A stretch of DNA of 64,000 bases, taken from positions 62,001-126,000 of the forward strand of contig CAVSWT010000014.1 of the NCBI GenBank assembly GCA_963731745.1, read 5' to 3'. Both the position numbers and the translations under genes were made by a program. Positions 1-8,903 of this stretch are shown here, piece by piece. The notes beneath the pieces were generated by a model. That model ran no database searches. It was not told where the DNA came from and saw only the letters and a program-made list of their open reading frames with translations. The stretch comes from CAVSWT01 sp963731745. GTDB lineage: Bacteria > Bacteroidota > Ignavibacteria > Ignavibacteriales > Ignavibacteriaceae. Each line of letters begins with the position of its first letter. Positions within the stretch are counted from its first letter, which is position 1.

Positions 1-60
1 AACAATTAAAAGAGCTTCATATTAAAATAAGATAAACAGAAAATACTTCTTTAAAAATAA

Positions 61-91
61 AAAGCCGTGACTAAAAATCACGGCTTTTTTT
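61..91. terminator. Rho-independent terminator, bidirectional
   Basis: A perfect 7-bp stem (GCCGTGA at 64-70 with TCACGGC at 78-84) is flanked by A-rich sequence on the left and a run of seven T on the right. It lies just past the stop codon of the minus-strand lipoprotein gene ending at 108 and can stop transcription from either side. Confidence 0.85.
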
Positions 92-107
92 AAATTTTAA
101 TAATCGT

Positions 108-860
108 TTAAGGTTGAGTTGGGAACCTTTGATCATTTGCTTTTTCATTATAGATCCACTGAACAACTAAATAAGCAGGGCCTGGGTCAGACTGGGTAGC
201 ACCTCCAAAACTTACTATTTTTAATTTTGAATAATGTGAATCTGCATCAAACAAGAAAACATAGTTTGATTCTCTATCTCCCATTTTATTATCCCAACTG
301 GGAACTGCCAATGGTGAAGAAACTCCGTCAAACAAGTCTGTGCTTGTACCGACCTTAAATGAAGTTGAACGGGAAGTAGAACTTCTAATTTCAATTACAG
401 AATAATCTGCAACGGAATAATAATAAATATCGATATCAGAGTTTGAAGAACTTTTAGCTATACCTGCCGACAGATCTAATCCACTAGGTTGGTTAGCTCC
501 AGTACCTGTGGTTTCCCAAATAGTATCTGTATAAGTTTTAGTCGTCAAATCTGAAGTTAATGTAATTGATTTTACAGTTTGAAAACCTGCAGTGACCGAA
601 GCAGAAAAAGTTGTATCTTTATAGTTGGTTAAACTAAGCGTTACATTATAAGAGCCTTCATCCAAGTTGGTCACGCTATCAGGAGTAACTTTACCTGTTG
701 AAGTGCCTCCAACAGCGATAGTAGCACCTGCTGGTGTGGATTGCACAAATATACTTCCTTTCGTAACTGAAGGCGGATTCGTTGGGTCTGAAGTGGAATC
801 ACAAGAAGACAATATAAATCCCGCAATTGGTATAATTAGTAAAATAAGATATTTTTTCAT
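108..860 (-). CDS. PEGA-domain lipoprotein
   Basis: A 250-residue exported lipoprotein of unknown function. The N-terminus has a lysine pair, a hydrophobic stretch and a lipobox LSSC around residues 17-20, so it is probably anchored to a membrane by its cysteine. Residues about 35-100 (GSIFVQSTPAGATIAVGG, then a proline/glycine-rich strand and SYNVTLSLTNYK) have the repeating pattern of a PEGA domain, a small surface beta-domain. The remaining 150 residues are Ser/Thr/Asp-rich and not recognised. The start is ATG with an AAGGAT box upstream. It follows another lipoprotein gene by 22 bases and is probably co-transcribed with it, ending at the terminator at 61-91. The PEGA assignment is fairly secure; its binding partner cannot be guessed. 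Confidence 0.75.
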   Translation of the reverse strand: MKKYLILLIIPIAGFILSSCDSTSDPTNPPSVTKGSIFVQSTPAGATIAVGGTSTGKVTPDSVTNLDEGSYNVTLSLTNYKDTTFSASVTAGFQTVKSITLTSDLTTKTYTDTIWETTGTGANQPSGLDLSAGIAKSSSNSDIDIYYYSVADYSVIEIRSSTSRSTSFKVGTSTDLFDGVSSPLAVPSWDNKMGDRESNYVFLFDADSHYSKLKIVSFGGATQSDPGPAYLVVQWIYNEKANDQRFPTQP

Positions 861-882
861 CTAAAATTATCCTTTCTATATT

Positions 883-1419
883 TTATTTCTTTGTTAAATT
901 AAAACTCTTTTTTTCCTTATTAATATTTACTGTAAAGGTCCCGGAAAGACTCTGCATATCAGAAGAAAGTTTTGCATTATATTTTCCCATATATCTGTCG
1001 CGGATTTGGTCACTCATATTGATTGTCATTTTTTCAGGGTTAAAAGTTCCTTTAACTTCCTGGTTTACCGCATCTCTATAATGAATGGTTATTTTTCCTT
1101 TAAACGAAGTTGAATCTTGAGAAGTAATATTTAAAGTTGTAACCTTCGAATCCAATTTCCCCGTCCATGTACCTGTTAAATCGGGAATTTTTGATTCTTC
1201 TTTACCTTCAGCTTTTTGATTATCGACAGAGGCTGAGTCTGCCGGAGTTTGAATTGTTTCTACCTGATTCGTTTTATCTTCCGGCGGTTTAGCTTCTTCA
1301 TTTTTTGATTGACAGCCTGCATAAAATAAAACCGATGAAAATAAAAGTATAAAAATGATTCTAGCTTTGAAATCTTTTGAGGAAATAATATTTGAATCTT
1401 TCTTCCTAAAACTCTTCAT
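883..1419 (-). CDS. Hypothetical lipoprotein
   Basis: A 178-residue protein with a basic N-terminal extension, a hydrophobic segment (residues about 20-34) and a lipobox YAGC, giving a predicted lipid-anchored cysteine near residue 36. A low-complexity acidic/Pro/Thr linker follows (about 37-77), then a C-terminal domain beginning LTGTWTGKLDS and continuing as alternating beta-strand-like sequence with conserved-looking GTF turns. This is the layout of small lipocalin-like or 'GTW' beta-barrel domains, but no specific family is claimed. The ATG is preceded by GGAAC. It is first in a probable two-gene operon with the PEGA lipoprotein downstream. Confidence 0.65.
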   Translation of the reverse strand: MKSFRKKDSNIISSKDFKARIIFILLFSSVLFYAGCQSKNEEAKPPEDKTNQVETIQTPADSASVDNQKAEGKEESKIPDLTGTWTGKLDSKVTTLNITSQDSTSFKGKITIHYRDAVNQEVKGTFNPEKMTINMSDQIRDRYMGKYNAKLSSDMQSLSGTFTVNINKEKKSFNLTKK

Positions 1420-2025
1420 AGAATAGTTCCTTTAAAATGATTTATTTAATTGTTGAAGAAAAAGAATGACTTAGCAAATATAACTATAATTCAATATCAC
1501 AAGATAAAGAGAAAATTATTTTTTATTGTGATATAAGTTTGAATATGGTCTTTTCCAAAGAAATAGTTATTAAATTCGGTTTTTATTGTGTGGTAAAATT
1601 CCTAATACTGCTCTAAGGAACAGTAAAGTAATTAATTTTAGCAATTTTTACGTGTAAAGATTTCGAGTTTAGTAAAACTTGCCTTAGTCTATCAATCATC
1701 AATTGAGTAAATCCAACATGTAAAAATTTCCCCAACCAGAAGTAATTTTGTAAATATACCTTTCTAAAAATTTTTATCAGTTTATAATACCTGCAATCTT
1801 TATATAAAGATTTCCACTTTTGAGTACCAAAATAACCTTCTTTAGCAATTATTACAGCACTTAACAGCACATTTTACACAGCATAATTTAAGCAATGAAC
1901 ATCCGTGTAGTCGCCTAAATTATAATAAGTTAACGGTTAGAATAATTGATAAAAATAGCCATTGGCATAATTCTTCTTGAATCTAATCGCAGTTATTAAA
2001 CAAAAATTATTTAAGGAAAAGATCT
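1420..2025. other. 606-bp gap with no supported gene
   Basis: This AT-rich gap separates the divergent lipoprotein and filament genes. A minus-strand open frame of 85 codons (1613..1870, GTG start) exists but has no recognisable domain and no good ribosome site, so it is not called. The sequence GGCATAATTCTT at 1964-1975 is nearly repeated upstream of the platform gene (3146-3157) and may be regulatory. A good AAGGA box at 2013-2017 belongs to the pilin-like gene that follows. Confidence 0.5.
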
Positions 2026-2406
2026 TTGGGTCAGCAGCAATTACTCTTAATTACCGTTGCCATTATAATTGTTGGAATAGCATTATTTCTTTCATTTTCC
2101 ATTTACAGGCAAAACTCAATTGATCAAAATCGTGATAATGTTACTAATGAATCATTAAACTTAGCTTCATTGGCAATGACATATTATAAAAAGCCTAAAA
2201 GTATGGGTGGAAACGATAGATCTTTTTTAGGTTGGGATATCCCAGTTGAATTGATATCCACTGCTAGTGGTACTTTTTCTGCTACCACATTTACCGATAG
2301 CGTTATAATCATTGGCACAGGAAATGAAATAGTCAGTGGGTACGATTACGTTAAGGTAAAAACAACAGTAACAAGAAATAATTTTAAGGTTTCAGTGTTA
2401 GAATAA
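2026..2406 (+). CDS. Pilin-like protein with two-residue leader (first of tandem pair)
   Basis: A 126-residue protein starting at TTG (2026), with AAGGA nine bases upstream. It opens with Met-Gly and then QQQLLLITVAIIIVGIALF, a 20-plus-residue hydrophobic helix right at the N-terminus, followed by a polar alpha segment (QNSIDQNRDNVTNESLNLASLAMTYY) and a short beta-rich tail. This is the shape of a type IV pilin or pseudopilin, except that the leader would be only two residues (cleavage after Gly2) and there is no glutamate at position +5. The next gene encodes a paralogue sharing the start MGQQQLLLI and the YKKP-SMGG motif. Location next to the platform and ATPases supports a filament-subunit role. 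The family itself is not named here; the pilin call is inference from architecture and context. Confidence 0.7.
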   Translation: MGQQQLLLITVAIIIVGIALFLSFSIYRQNSIDQNRDNVTNESLNLASLAMTYYKKPKSMGGNDRSFLGWDIPVELISTASGTFSATTFTDSVIIIGTGNEIVSGYDYVKVKTTVTRNNFKVSVLE

Positions 2407-2466
2407 TTGAATTCAAGAGTACAATAACTAATTAACTAATAATCAATAAATGTAAGGAGATCTATA

Positions 2467-2873
2467 ATGGGTCAACAACAACTTCTTTTAATCGTTCTTG
2501 GTGTTATCGTAGTTGGTATCGCAGTAGTAGTTGGTATTAACTTATTTAACGCTAGTTCTATTGAAGCAAACAGAGACGGTGTAGTTTCTGATTTAAATAA
2601 TCTTGGTGCAATGGCAGTTCAGTTCTACAAAAAACCTATATCAATGGGCGGTGGCGGAAGAGCATTTAATACTGCAAATGGAGCTCCAGTAGCTTGGACT
2701 ATTCCTACTATCTTAGCAATCAACAGCTAATGGTGCATATACAGCAACTGTTAGTAGCAAAATCAGTTACAATTACAGGTGTTGGAACTGAACTCGTTGA
2801 TGGAACTAACTATGTAACACATCCAGCAGTAGTAGATTCTGTTGGTCAAATAGTAGTCACCAAAGTTCACTAA
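2467..2873 (+). pseudogene. Pilin-like protein, second paralogue, broken by two frame shifts
   Basis: The intact part (residues 1-87) begins MGQQQLLLIVLGVIVVGI, the same Met-Gly short leader and hydrophobic helix as the gene before it, followed by the shared FYKKPISMGGGGRAF motif. The frame stops at 2730, but coding continues: from about 2723 in the next frame (TANGAYTATV) and from about 2757 in the third frame (AKSVTITGVGTELVDGTNYV) to a stop at 2871-2873. The tail then lines up with the end of the first paralogue. Two single-base events restore about 135 residues. A strong ribosome site (AAGGAG, 2455-2460) precedes the ATG and a strong terminator follows. The high glycine/valine content and good ribosome site suggest it is the major subunit. 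Whether the breaks are real or consensus errors cannot be told from sequence. Confidence 0.7.
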
Positions 2874-2893
2874 GAGATAATAAATATTCTATA

Positions 2894-2922
2894 AAAAGGT
2901 GGGTTTATCCCACCTTTTTTTT
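2894..2922 (+). terminator. Rho-independent terminator after the pilin pair
   Basis: Stem GGTGGG (2898-2903) pairs with CCCACC (2909-2914) across a TTTAT loop and is followed by eight T residues. It separates the highly expressed-looking pilin pair from the assembly operon that starts at 3193. Confidence 0.9.
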
Positions 2923-3144
2923 CTCCAAACCAATTGAATGTTATCAGAATAGATAGATAGTTAAGTCTTAAATCGAGTGACAGTCTTACTACTTCTTGCC
3001 AAGTGTTAAAATAACAGCTTTTATTTCGATAGTATTCTTGTAAGAGTTTTATTTAGAAGAGGACTTCGGATTTATCTTCATTTTTTTGAACTAAAATATA
3101 GAATTCTTATAAATTACTTTGGTTAAAAAGGATAATTAAAAATT

Positions 3145-3160
3145 AGGAATAATTCTTGCT
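3145..3160 (+). promoter_or_regulatory. Candidate sigma54 (-24/-12) promoter
   Basis: The sequence AGGAATAATTCTTGCT has the invariant GG-N10-GC spacing of RpoN promoters (GG 3146-3147, GC 3158-3159) and a perfect TTGCT -12 box, but a poor -24 box (consensus TGGCAC). Expected initiation near 3171 would leave a leader of about 22 nt before the platform gene. An NtrC-type activator is encoded at 20394..21767 in the signalling block that adjoins the filament locus. Chance occurrence in AT-rich DNA is possible. Confidence 0.4.
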
Positions 3161-3192
3161 TAAAAAGAACAAAAACTAAATGAGAATGAAAA

Positions 3193-4579
3193 ATGATAGA
3201 ATTTAGATTCACAGCGGAAAGAGTTAGCGGCCAATTAATAAATGGTTCGCTTTCTGCAGCCTCTTCTTCAGAAGGTAAAAAGAAAATTCATAAGTTGGCT
3301 GAAAAAAACCAATTAAAAATAAAATCGATTGAAAAGAAGTCGACTTTTTTATACCGGATAAGAAAAGGAACTGACAAGCCGATTAAGGGAGAACAAAAAG
3401 CTTATTCAAAAAAAGAAGTTGAAGAGGCTTTATCCCGTTTAGGATATGAAGTTCTTTCGGTCAACAAGAGTTTATTTGAATTCAATGCAAAACCACCCAA
3501 TGGCGAAATAGTAACCTTTGTTAAGATTAGCGCAGAACTATTGGAGCAGAAATTAGCATACGGGGAAATACTAACTTTATTAATAAACGATACCCAAAAC
3601 AAAACTTTAAAAAATACACTTAAGGAAATTAATAACGATCTAAAAAAAGGTGCCGATAGCGAAGCCACCTTTTTAAAGTATCAATCGGTGTTCGGTAAAT
3701 TTACTGCATATATGCTTGGATTAGCTTCTAAAAGCGGTAACATGGCTGAAATTTATAAAGCAACAGCAAAGTTTCTTGAGAGACGTCAGGAATTTAAAAA
3801 GAACATGCGAAGTGCTTTAATAACTCCGGCGGTTACTATTTTTGTATTATTCTTAGCAGTTCTTTTTTATGTTGGTTACATTTTTCCTGAAACAGCAAAA
3901 TTATTTGTGAAGTTTGGAATTGAATTACCGCCGATGACTGCGTTTACTTTAAAGATTAGTGATTTTCTTATGGGTAATATGATATTAGTTTCTGCGGTAT
4001 TGTTTATTCCGCCAATAGTTTTCTGGAGATATTCTAAAACAAAAAAGGGTGCATACTTTGTCGATAAGACAATCCTGAAGCTGCCCATGATAGGATCGTT
4101 AATCCATAAAACAGTATTGGAAGTTTTTGCCAGAGTTTTTTATACACTTTATAGTGGTTCTGCAGAAAGTATCGAACCTATTAGGATAGCAGCCGAAGCA
4201 ACGGGCAATTCATATTTTGAAGAGAGAATTAAATCGGTAGCAATTCCTTTGATGATTAAAAAAGGAACCGGTGTTACAGATGCTTTTGAAGCCAGCGGCG
4301 TATTTACAGATACTGCGTTATCTAGACTTCATTCGGGAGAAGAAACCGGAACAATAAAAAACACTGCTCTCGCAATTAGCAAACTATTACGAAAGCGAAA
4401 CAGTTTATAAGCTTAAAAATTTAATTGAATTAATCCAGGTGGTTATTGCTATGATTATTATGGTTGTAATGATTGCGTTAACATTAGTTTCAGCTGAAAC
4501 CGCAACAGTAAGGCCTAAGACTCCTGGCATGTCTACATCTTATAACCATACCATTACGATAGAAAGAAATATAGGATGA
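3193..4579 (+). CDS. pilC: PilC/GspF-type inner-membrane platform protein, frame break near the C-terminus
   Basis: The polytopic platform protein on which the assembly ATPase acts in type IV pili and type II secretion. Residues 1-100 form a divergent cytoplasmic N-domain. Two GspF repeats follow: a first helical bundle (about 110-205) with a membrane segment near 215-235 (VTIFVLFLAVLFYVGYIFP), and a second bundle (FARVFYTLYSGSAESIEPI, then the GNSYFEERI region) with a membrane segment near 265-285. The open frame stops at 4410, but the expected last helix is found one frame over from about 4385 (YYESETVYKLKNLIELIQ, then VVIAMIIMVVMIALTLV) and ends at TGA 4577-4579, overlapping the ATG of the ATPase gene by the four bases ATGA. 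That coupling argues the original gene ran to 4579. Weak ribosome site GAGAATG. Confidence 0.85.
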
Positions 4580-6366
4580 TCGATACAAGTCTTGAATTAA
4601 ATGATAAAATAGGATACCTCTTATTTAAAAAAGGTATTATTGATTCAGTTATGCTTGAAAGAGCATTAACAGCTAAAAATAATGATAAAGGTAAAATCAA
4701 AAGAAATCTAGCTCAGATATTAGTGCAGGATTTTGGATATGAGCACGATCTTATTTTTAGAGAAGTTGCAACACTTTATGCATTTCGTGAATTTGATACA
4801 GCAATCGAAGAGATACCGCATAAGCGTATTGAAGCAATAAAAACATTGATTGAAAATGCCGGCGAACAATTAAAAACTCAAATTCTCGAATACAAAATTC
4901 TTCCTTTCATGTATGACGAAAGGCAGAGAGATAAATTAATTCTAGCAAGCATAGATCCTACAGACCGAAATATTCCTAAAATCGCTTTCGGTTTAAATGC
5001 CAGCAAATATGAAGTGGTTTATATAAAGAAAAAGGATTTCGAAAAATTAATCCAAATAATTCTTCCTCCAGAAAATGAGTATATGAAAATGCTTGAGGAT
5101 GCTGATCCTGAATTTCAAATTGAGCAAGAAGAAGGAGGATTAAGCGAAGAAGAACTTGATGCCGAAATTAATAAAAGTGCGCTTATAAATCTTGTAGAAG
5201 GAGCTTTAGTTGAAGGTGTAAGAAAAGGGGCGAGCGATATTCATTTTGTTCCAATGTCAGGGCACAAAACAAACATACTATTTAGAGTTGATGGAAACTT
5301 ACAACCCTGGCACGTGCAGGAAGGAACTTTACCAGAGGCTGTAGTTGCGGTTGTAAAAGATCGTTCAAAAGGAATGGATCGTTTTGAAAGAGAAAGAGCA
5401 CAGGATGGTTTTATTCAAAGAGAAATTGACGGACATGTGATTCGTTATAGAGTTTCTGTTTTGCCGATGGTTGGCACCGAACTAAAAAATAAATTTGAAA
5501 GTATTGTAATAAGAATTCTCGATGACAGAAAAGTTGTGCGTGACCTGGATAAATTAGGTATAACCGGTTATGCACAAAAATCTTTTGTAAAAGCGATTAA
5601 CCAGCCGCAGGGAATGGTAATCTTAACCGGGCCAACGGGTAGTGGTAAAAGTACAACTCTTGTAGCTGCTTTATATCAGGTGATTGATCCTACGGTAAAC
5701 GTTTTAACAGTTGAAGATCCGGTTGAGTATGTGATTGAAGGTGCACGCCAATTAAAAATTGGCTATAGAATGAATTTTGAACAAGCGATAAGATCTATTT
5801 TACGTCACGACCCAGATATAGTTCTTGTAGGTGAGATGAGAGATAAAGAAACTGCCGAAGTTGCTATTAAATTAGCAAATACAGGGCACTTAACTTTTTC
5901 AACACTTCACACAAACGATGCGCCAAGCGCTGTTGCAAGATTATATAAAATGGGCATTGAACCTTTCTTAATAGCTTATGCTATAAACTTAATAGTAGCC
6001 CAAAGGCTTATCAGAAGGTTATGCGAGCATTGTAAAGAAAAAGTCACAGAGTATGACGAAGAAGTTATGGAAGCTGCAGAGATGAATATTGCTGAATGGA
6101 AAAATTATACAATTTACAAAGCTAAAGGTTGTAGTAAATGCAATGGATCAGGTTATAAAGGAAGAATTGCAATTCATGAAGCTTTATACTTTACAAGAGA
6201 CATTCGAAAAATAATAGTTAGCTCCGGCATTGAAGTTGATGAAGATAGGATTAGAAAGCAAGCAAAGGTAGATGGTTCTTTGAGTTTAAGAGAAGCTGGA
6301 TTTGAAAAAGTAAGGATGGGAATAAGCTCGATTGAAGAAGTGCTGGCTTCAACCTCGGAAGAATAA
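4576..6366 (+). CDS. pilB: PilB/GspE-type filament assembly ATPase
   Basis: The cytoplasmic hexameric ATPase that powers pilin insertion through the platform protein. At 596 residues it is a normal family length. An N-terminal MshEN/GspE-N domain (about 8-160) is followed by a secretion-ATPase core: GASDIHF at about 217, Walker A GPTGSGKST near 354, Asp box TVEDPVEYV near 380, Walker B DPDIVLVGEMRD near 415, and a His box STLHTNDAPSA near 443. A late zinc motif has two Cys-x2-Cys pairs (CEHC and CSKC) typical of assembly rather than retraction ATPases. The frame is fully intact, in contrast with the genes on either side. It overlaps the platform gene by four bases. PilB versus GspE cannot be separated by sequence alone; the PilT-like gene nearby favours a pilus. 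Confidence 0.93.
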   Translation: MIDTSLELNDKIGYLLFKKGIIDSVMLERALTAKNNDKGKIKRNLAQILVQDFGYEHDLIFREVATLYAFREFDTAIEEIPHKRIEAIKTLIENAGEQLKTQILEYKILPFMYDERQRDKLILASIDPTDRNIPKIAFGLNASKYEVVYIKKKDFEKLIQIILPPENEYMKMLEDADPEFQIEQEEGGLSEEELDAEINKSALINLVEGALVEGVRKGASDIHFVPMSGHKTNILFRVDGNLQPWHVQEGTLPEAVVAVVKDRSKGMDRFERERAQDGFIQREIDGHVIRYRVSVLPMVGTELKNKFESIVIRILDDRKVVRDLDKLGITGYAQKSFVKAINQPQGMVILTGPTGSGKSTTLVAALYQVIDPTVNVLTVEDPVEYVIEGARQLKIGYRMNFEQAIRSILRHDPDIVLVGEMRDKETAEVAIKLANTGHLTFSTLHTNDAPSAVARLYKMGIEPFLIAYAINLIVAQRLIRRLCEHCKEKVTEYDEEVMEAAEMNIAEWKNYTIYKAKGCSKCNGSGYKGRIAIHEALYFTRDIRKIIVSSGIEVDEDRIRKQAKVDGSLSLREAGFEKVRMGISSIEEVLASTSEE

Positions 6367-6417
6367 ATCGCTTAACTAGCTTAATAAATAAGGTTTTAAC
6401 ATGAAGGATCGTAAATA

Positions 6418-6908
6418 ATGGGACTTGGACAAATGTTTTTGTCAATCGCTTCCATAGCATTAATGGGAGTATTAGTCTTAAACATGAATACATCTTATAT
6501 GGAAATTTCTGACAAAGCATTGTATCAATCTGATTATGCGATAGATGCAATTTCCATTTGTGAGTCATATGTTGAATTAGCAATCGGAAAAGCATATGAT
6601 GAGCAAACAATTATTTCAGCTACTTCAAACACAAGTTCATTAACTGGAAAAAATGATTTAGGTCCAGATTCTCCAGAAGGTTCAAAAAGTACTATGATTT
6701 TAATGACTTTGATGACTTTAATAATTATAAAGATACTGTCCACACGGATAGAGGGTTTTCACAATTTCAATTAATGTTAGGTATGTAGATTCGAATAATC
6801 TTAACAGAAACAGGTGTTGATCAGAACCTGGAGCAAATTAATGACTGTAACTGTTGGATCAACATTTTTATGCCGGTTTACATGCAGTATATATTTAGTT
6901 ATTTCTAA
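6418..6908 (+). pseudogene. Minor pilin-like protein, broken by several frame shifts
   Basis: It starts MGLGQMFLSIASIALMGVLV, again Met-Gly directly before a hydrophobic helix, then a polar helix (YMEISDKALYQSDYAIDAIS). Coding is clear to about residue 85. Beyond about 6690 sense sequence moves between frames: YYDFNDFDDFNNYKD, then VRYVDSNNLN from about 6780, then LMTVTVGSTF from about 6838 and finally MPVYMQYIFSYF ending at TAA 6906-6908. A restored product would have about 160 residues. The ribosome site is GAAGGAT. It is the first of three minor-pilin/tip-like genes between the two ATPase genes; the role (priming or tip complex) is inferred from that position. Confidence 0.6.
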
Positions 6909-6922
6909 GGACACTTTAAACA

Positions 6923-7530
6923 ATGGGTGCTCAAGTTTTTATAGATTTATTAGGCTCTGCAATAATTGGGGGAATTATTATTTTAACAATGAATCAAATG
7001 CAGGGCAGAGCCGTAGAACAATCTGACTTATATTCTCTAACTAGGGTAGCCCAACGTAATCTGGTTAGTATTGCTAGAATAGTTGAGTATGATTTTAGAA
7101 AAATGGGTTACGGTGTTATTGATCCCACTAAATCTATTCTTCAAGCAGATACTCAAGCTCTATAACTTTTTTAGGCGATTACAATCGAAATAATATTATG
7201 GATACCATTAAATACTGGCTAGGTCCTACATCAGAATTAGTAAGAACTCCGAATCCTAATGATAGAATTTTGTATAGAAAAATAAATCATGAAACTCCTT
7301 ATCCCTTTAGATTATGGGTGACTAGGTTTAGGCTGGGTATTTTAGACCAAGATATGAACAAGGTTACGCTTTTACCGGCTATTAAAATAGTTGAAATAAA
7401 ACTTGAGGTGCAGACTCAAGAACCTTTATTTAATGAGAATAATGAAGTGGCAAATAATAATAAAAAGGACTACTATCCTACTGTATATTGGAAACAAACT
7501 AGATTAACTTCAAGAAATTTAAACAGGTGA
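6923..7530 (+). pseudogene. Minor pseudopilin-like protein (PilW/GspJ-like position), one frame shift
   Basis: It begins MGAQVFIDLLGSAIIGGIIIL, a Met-Gly short leader followed by a hydrophobic helix, then a polar helix with ARIVEYDFRKMGYGV, a pattern seen in large minor pseudopilins whose N-terminal helix continues into an arginine-containing amphipathic part. The first frame ends at 7165; one frame change near 7157 joins it to SSITFLGDYN and the segment 7198..7530 (YWLGPTSELVRTPN to the end LTSRNLNR), giving about 202 residues. The next gene begins four bases after its stop. Function as a minor pilin is inferred from layout; no specific family is claimed. Confidence 0.6.
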
Positions 7531-7534
7531 CATA

Positions 7535-8757
7535 ATGGGAAAAATGATCTTGTTAGTTGTCTTGGGTAGTTTCATCATAATGGGAAGGTATATGATGTCC
7601 AACAATGACATGGCAAATGATGCAGTTGCCAATGTGATTGACTATTATGCTTCTGCAAATGCAAAACATATTGCTGCAAGTGGGGCAAATTTAGCAATGG
7701 GACAAATAAATAAAAATTTATCTTGGAGAACCGGATATAAAAACGAATAATTTTCTACAGGAAAGGTTAATGTTGACTTAGTGGATGACGCTTCCCTAGG
7801 CAAAGGCGGTCTGAGAATGGTTTCTGTTGGAGAAGTCGATAATGTAAAAGATACGGTAATTGTTGGGTTAAAAATGGAGTTTTATAATAAATATGTGATG
7901 TTTACTAATGTAAACCCGATCGAATGGATACTATGTTACTGGAGACACTATGGATGGTCCATTTCATACAAATGCCACGATTAAACTTGAGCGGAAGGCC
8001 GGTGTTCAAGGGCAGAGTAACTATGGGAAAAGGACCAATGAAACTATGCTGACTGGTATGCCCCTGCTGACCCAGTATTTGTTGGTGGATATGAGTATGG
8101 ATAAAAGTAGATATACCCAACTAATTTGGTATAATTTAACTTCTGAAGCAAAAAGTGGTGGTTGGTTTACAAAAAATAAAGATCTTTGGATGACGTTTAA
8201 TAATGAATACAGTTACGTATAAAGATTCTCCTACAGGAGCAGAAACCACTGTGGATATTAAAGCATTGCCCCCAATGGAGTTATTGCAGTTGAAGGAACA
8301 ATTCATGTTAAAGGAAAGATAGCGGGCAAGTGTGACATGTAACGGCATTGATGAAAAGCGTGGCGGAGATATTTATTTAGATGATGATATTGGAGTTGTA
8401 GATGATCCCGCAAAAAATCCTACTTCAGATCAAATACTTAGGCCTATGTTCGGAAAAAAAATTATATGTTACTGATAATGCGCCCAATAAACATGATATA
8501 AATATTACGGCAGCAATGTTTACATTGGAAAGATTTGAAGCTCGAAAATTATGGAACGGTCGGCAAATGTGGTCATATTAATTTATACGTGGAAGCCTAG
8601 CCCAGCAAACAGATGGATATTACTGGTGTCGGGAACAAGTCTTCGGGTTACTAATGGATTCAATCTAAAATATAAATTTGACCAGAGGTATTATACAAAT
8701 GCGCCTCCAGAATTTCCAACAACAAATAGATTTCAGATATTAAGCTGGTGGGAATAA
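7535..8757 (+). pseudogene. Large pilin-associated/tip-like protein, heavily frame-shifted
   Basis: It starts MGKMILLVVLGSFIIMG, an N-terminal hydrophobic helix after a very short leader. The rest is readable only by changing frame repeatedly: an in-frame TAA at 7748, then FSTGKVNVDLVDDASLG; SNGYYVTGDTMDGPFHTN in another frame near 7920-7980; LSGRPVFKGRVTMGKGPM; ADWYAPADPVFVGGYEYG; TVTYKDSPTGAETTVDI; PNGVIAVEGTIHVKGKI; DEKRGGDIYLDDDIGVV; YVTDNAPNKHDINITAAMFT; GHINLY, then GSLAQQTDGYYW; and finally SGTSLRVTNGFNLKYKF to the end. About a dozen shifts in 1.2 kb would restore roughly 400 residues of beta-rich sequence. Position suggests a tip or adhesin-like subunit (a PilX/PilY-type role), which is inference. 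Confidence 0.6.
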
Positions 8758-8903
8758 AAAATTGAGAAACACTTTCTCTTTAAATTATTTTAAATAAATT
8801 TGTAAATCGATTTAATAAAAATTTAATTTTATTATATATTTTACTTGTATTTATCGTAATCATATAATAATTTACGTTATCAAAATATTAGAAAGTGTTT
8901 TTA

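Noticed and set aside
1613..1870. 85-codon minus-strand open frame in the gap before the filament locus
   Set aside because: GTG start, no ribosome site, no domain and no neighbour logic; possibly a relic but not supportable.
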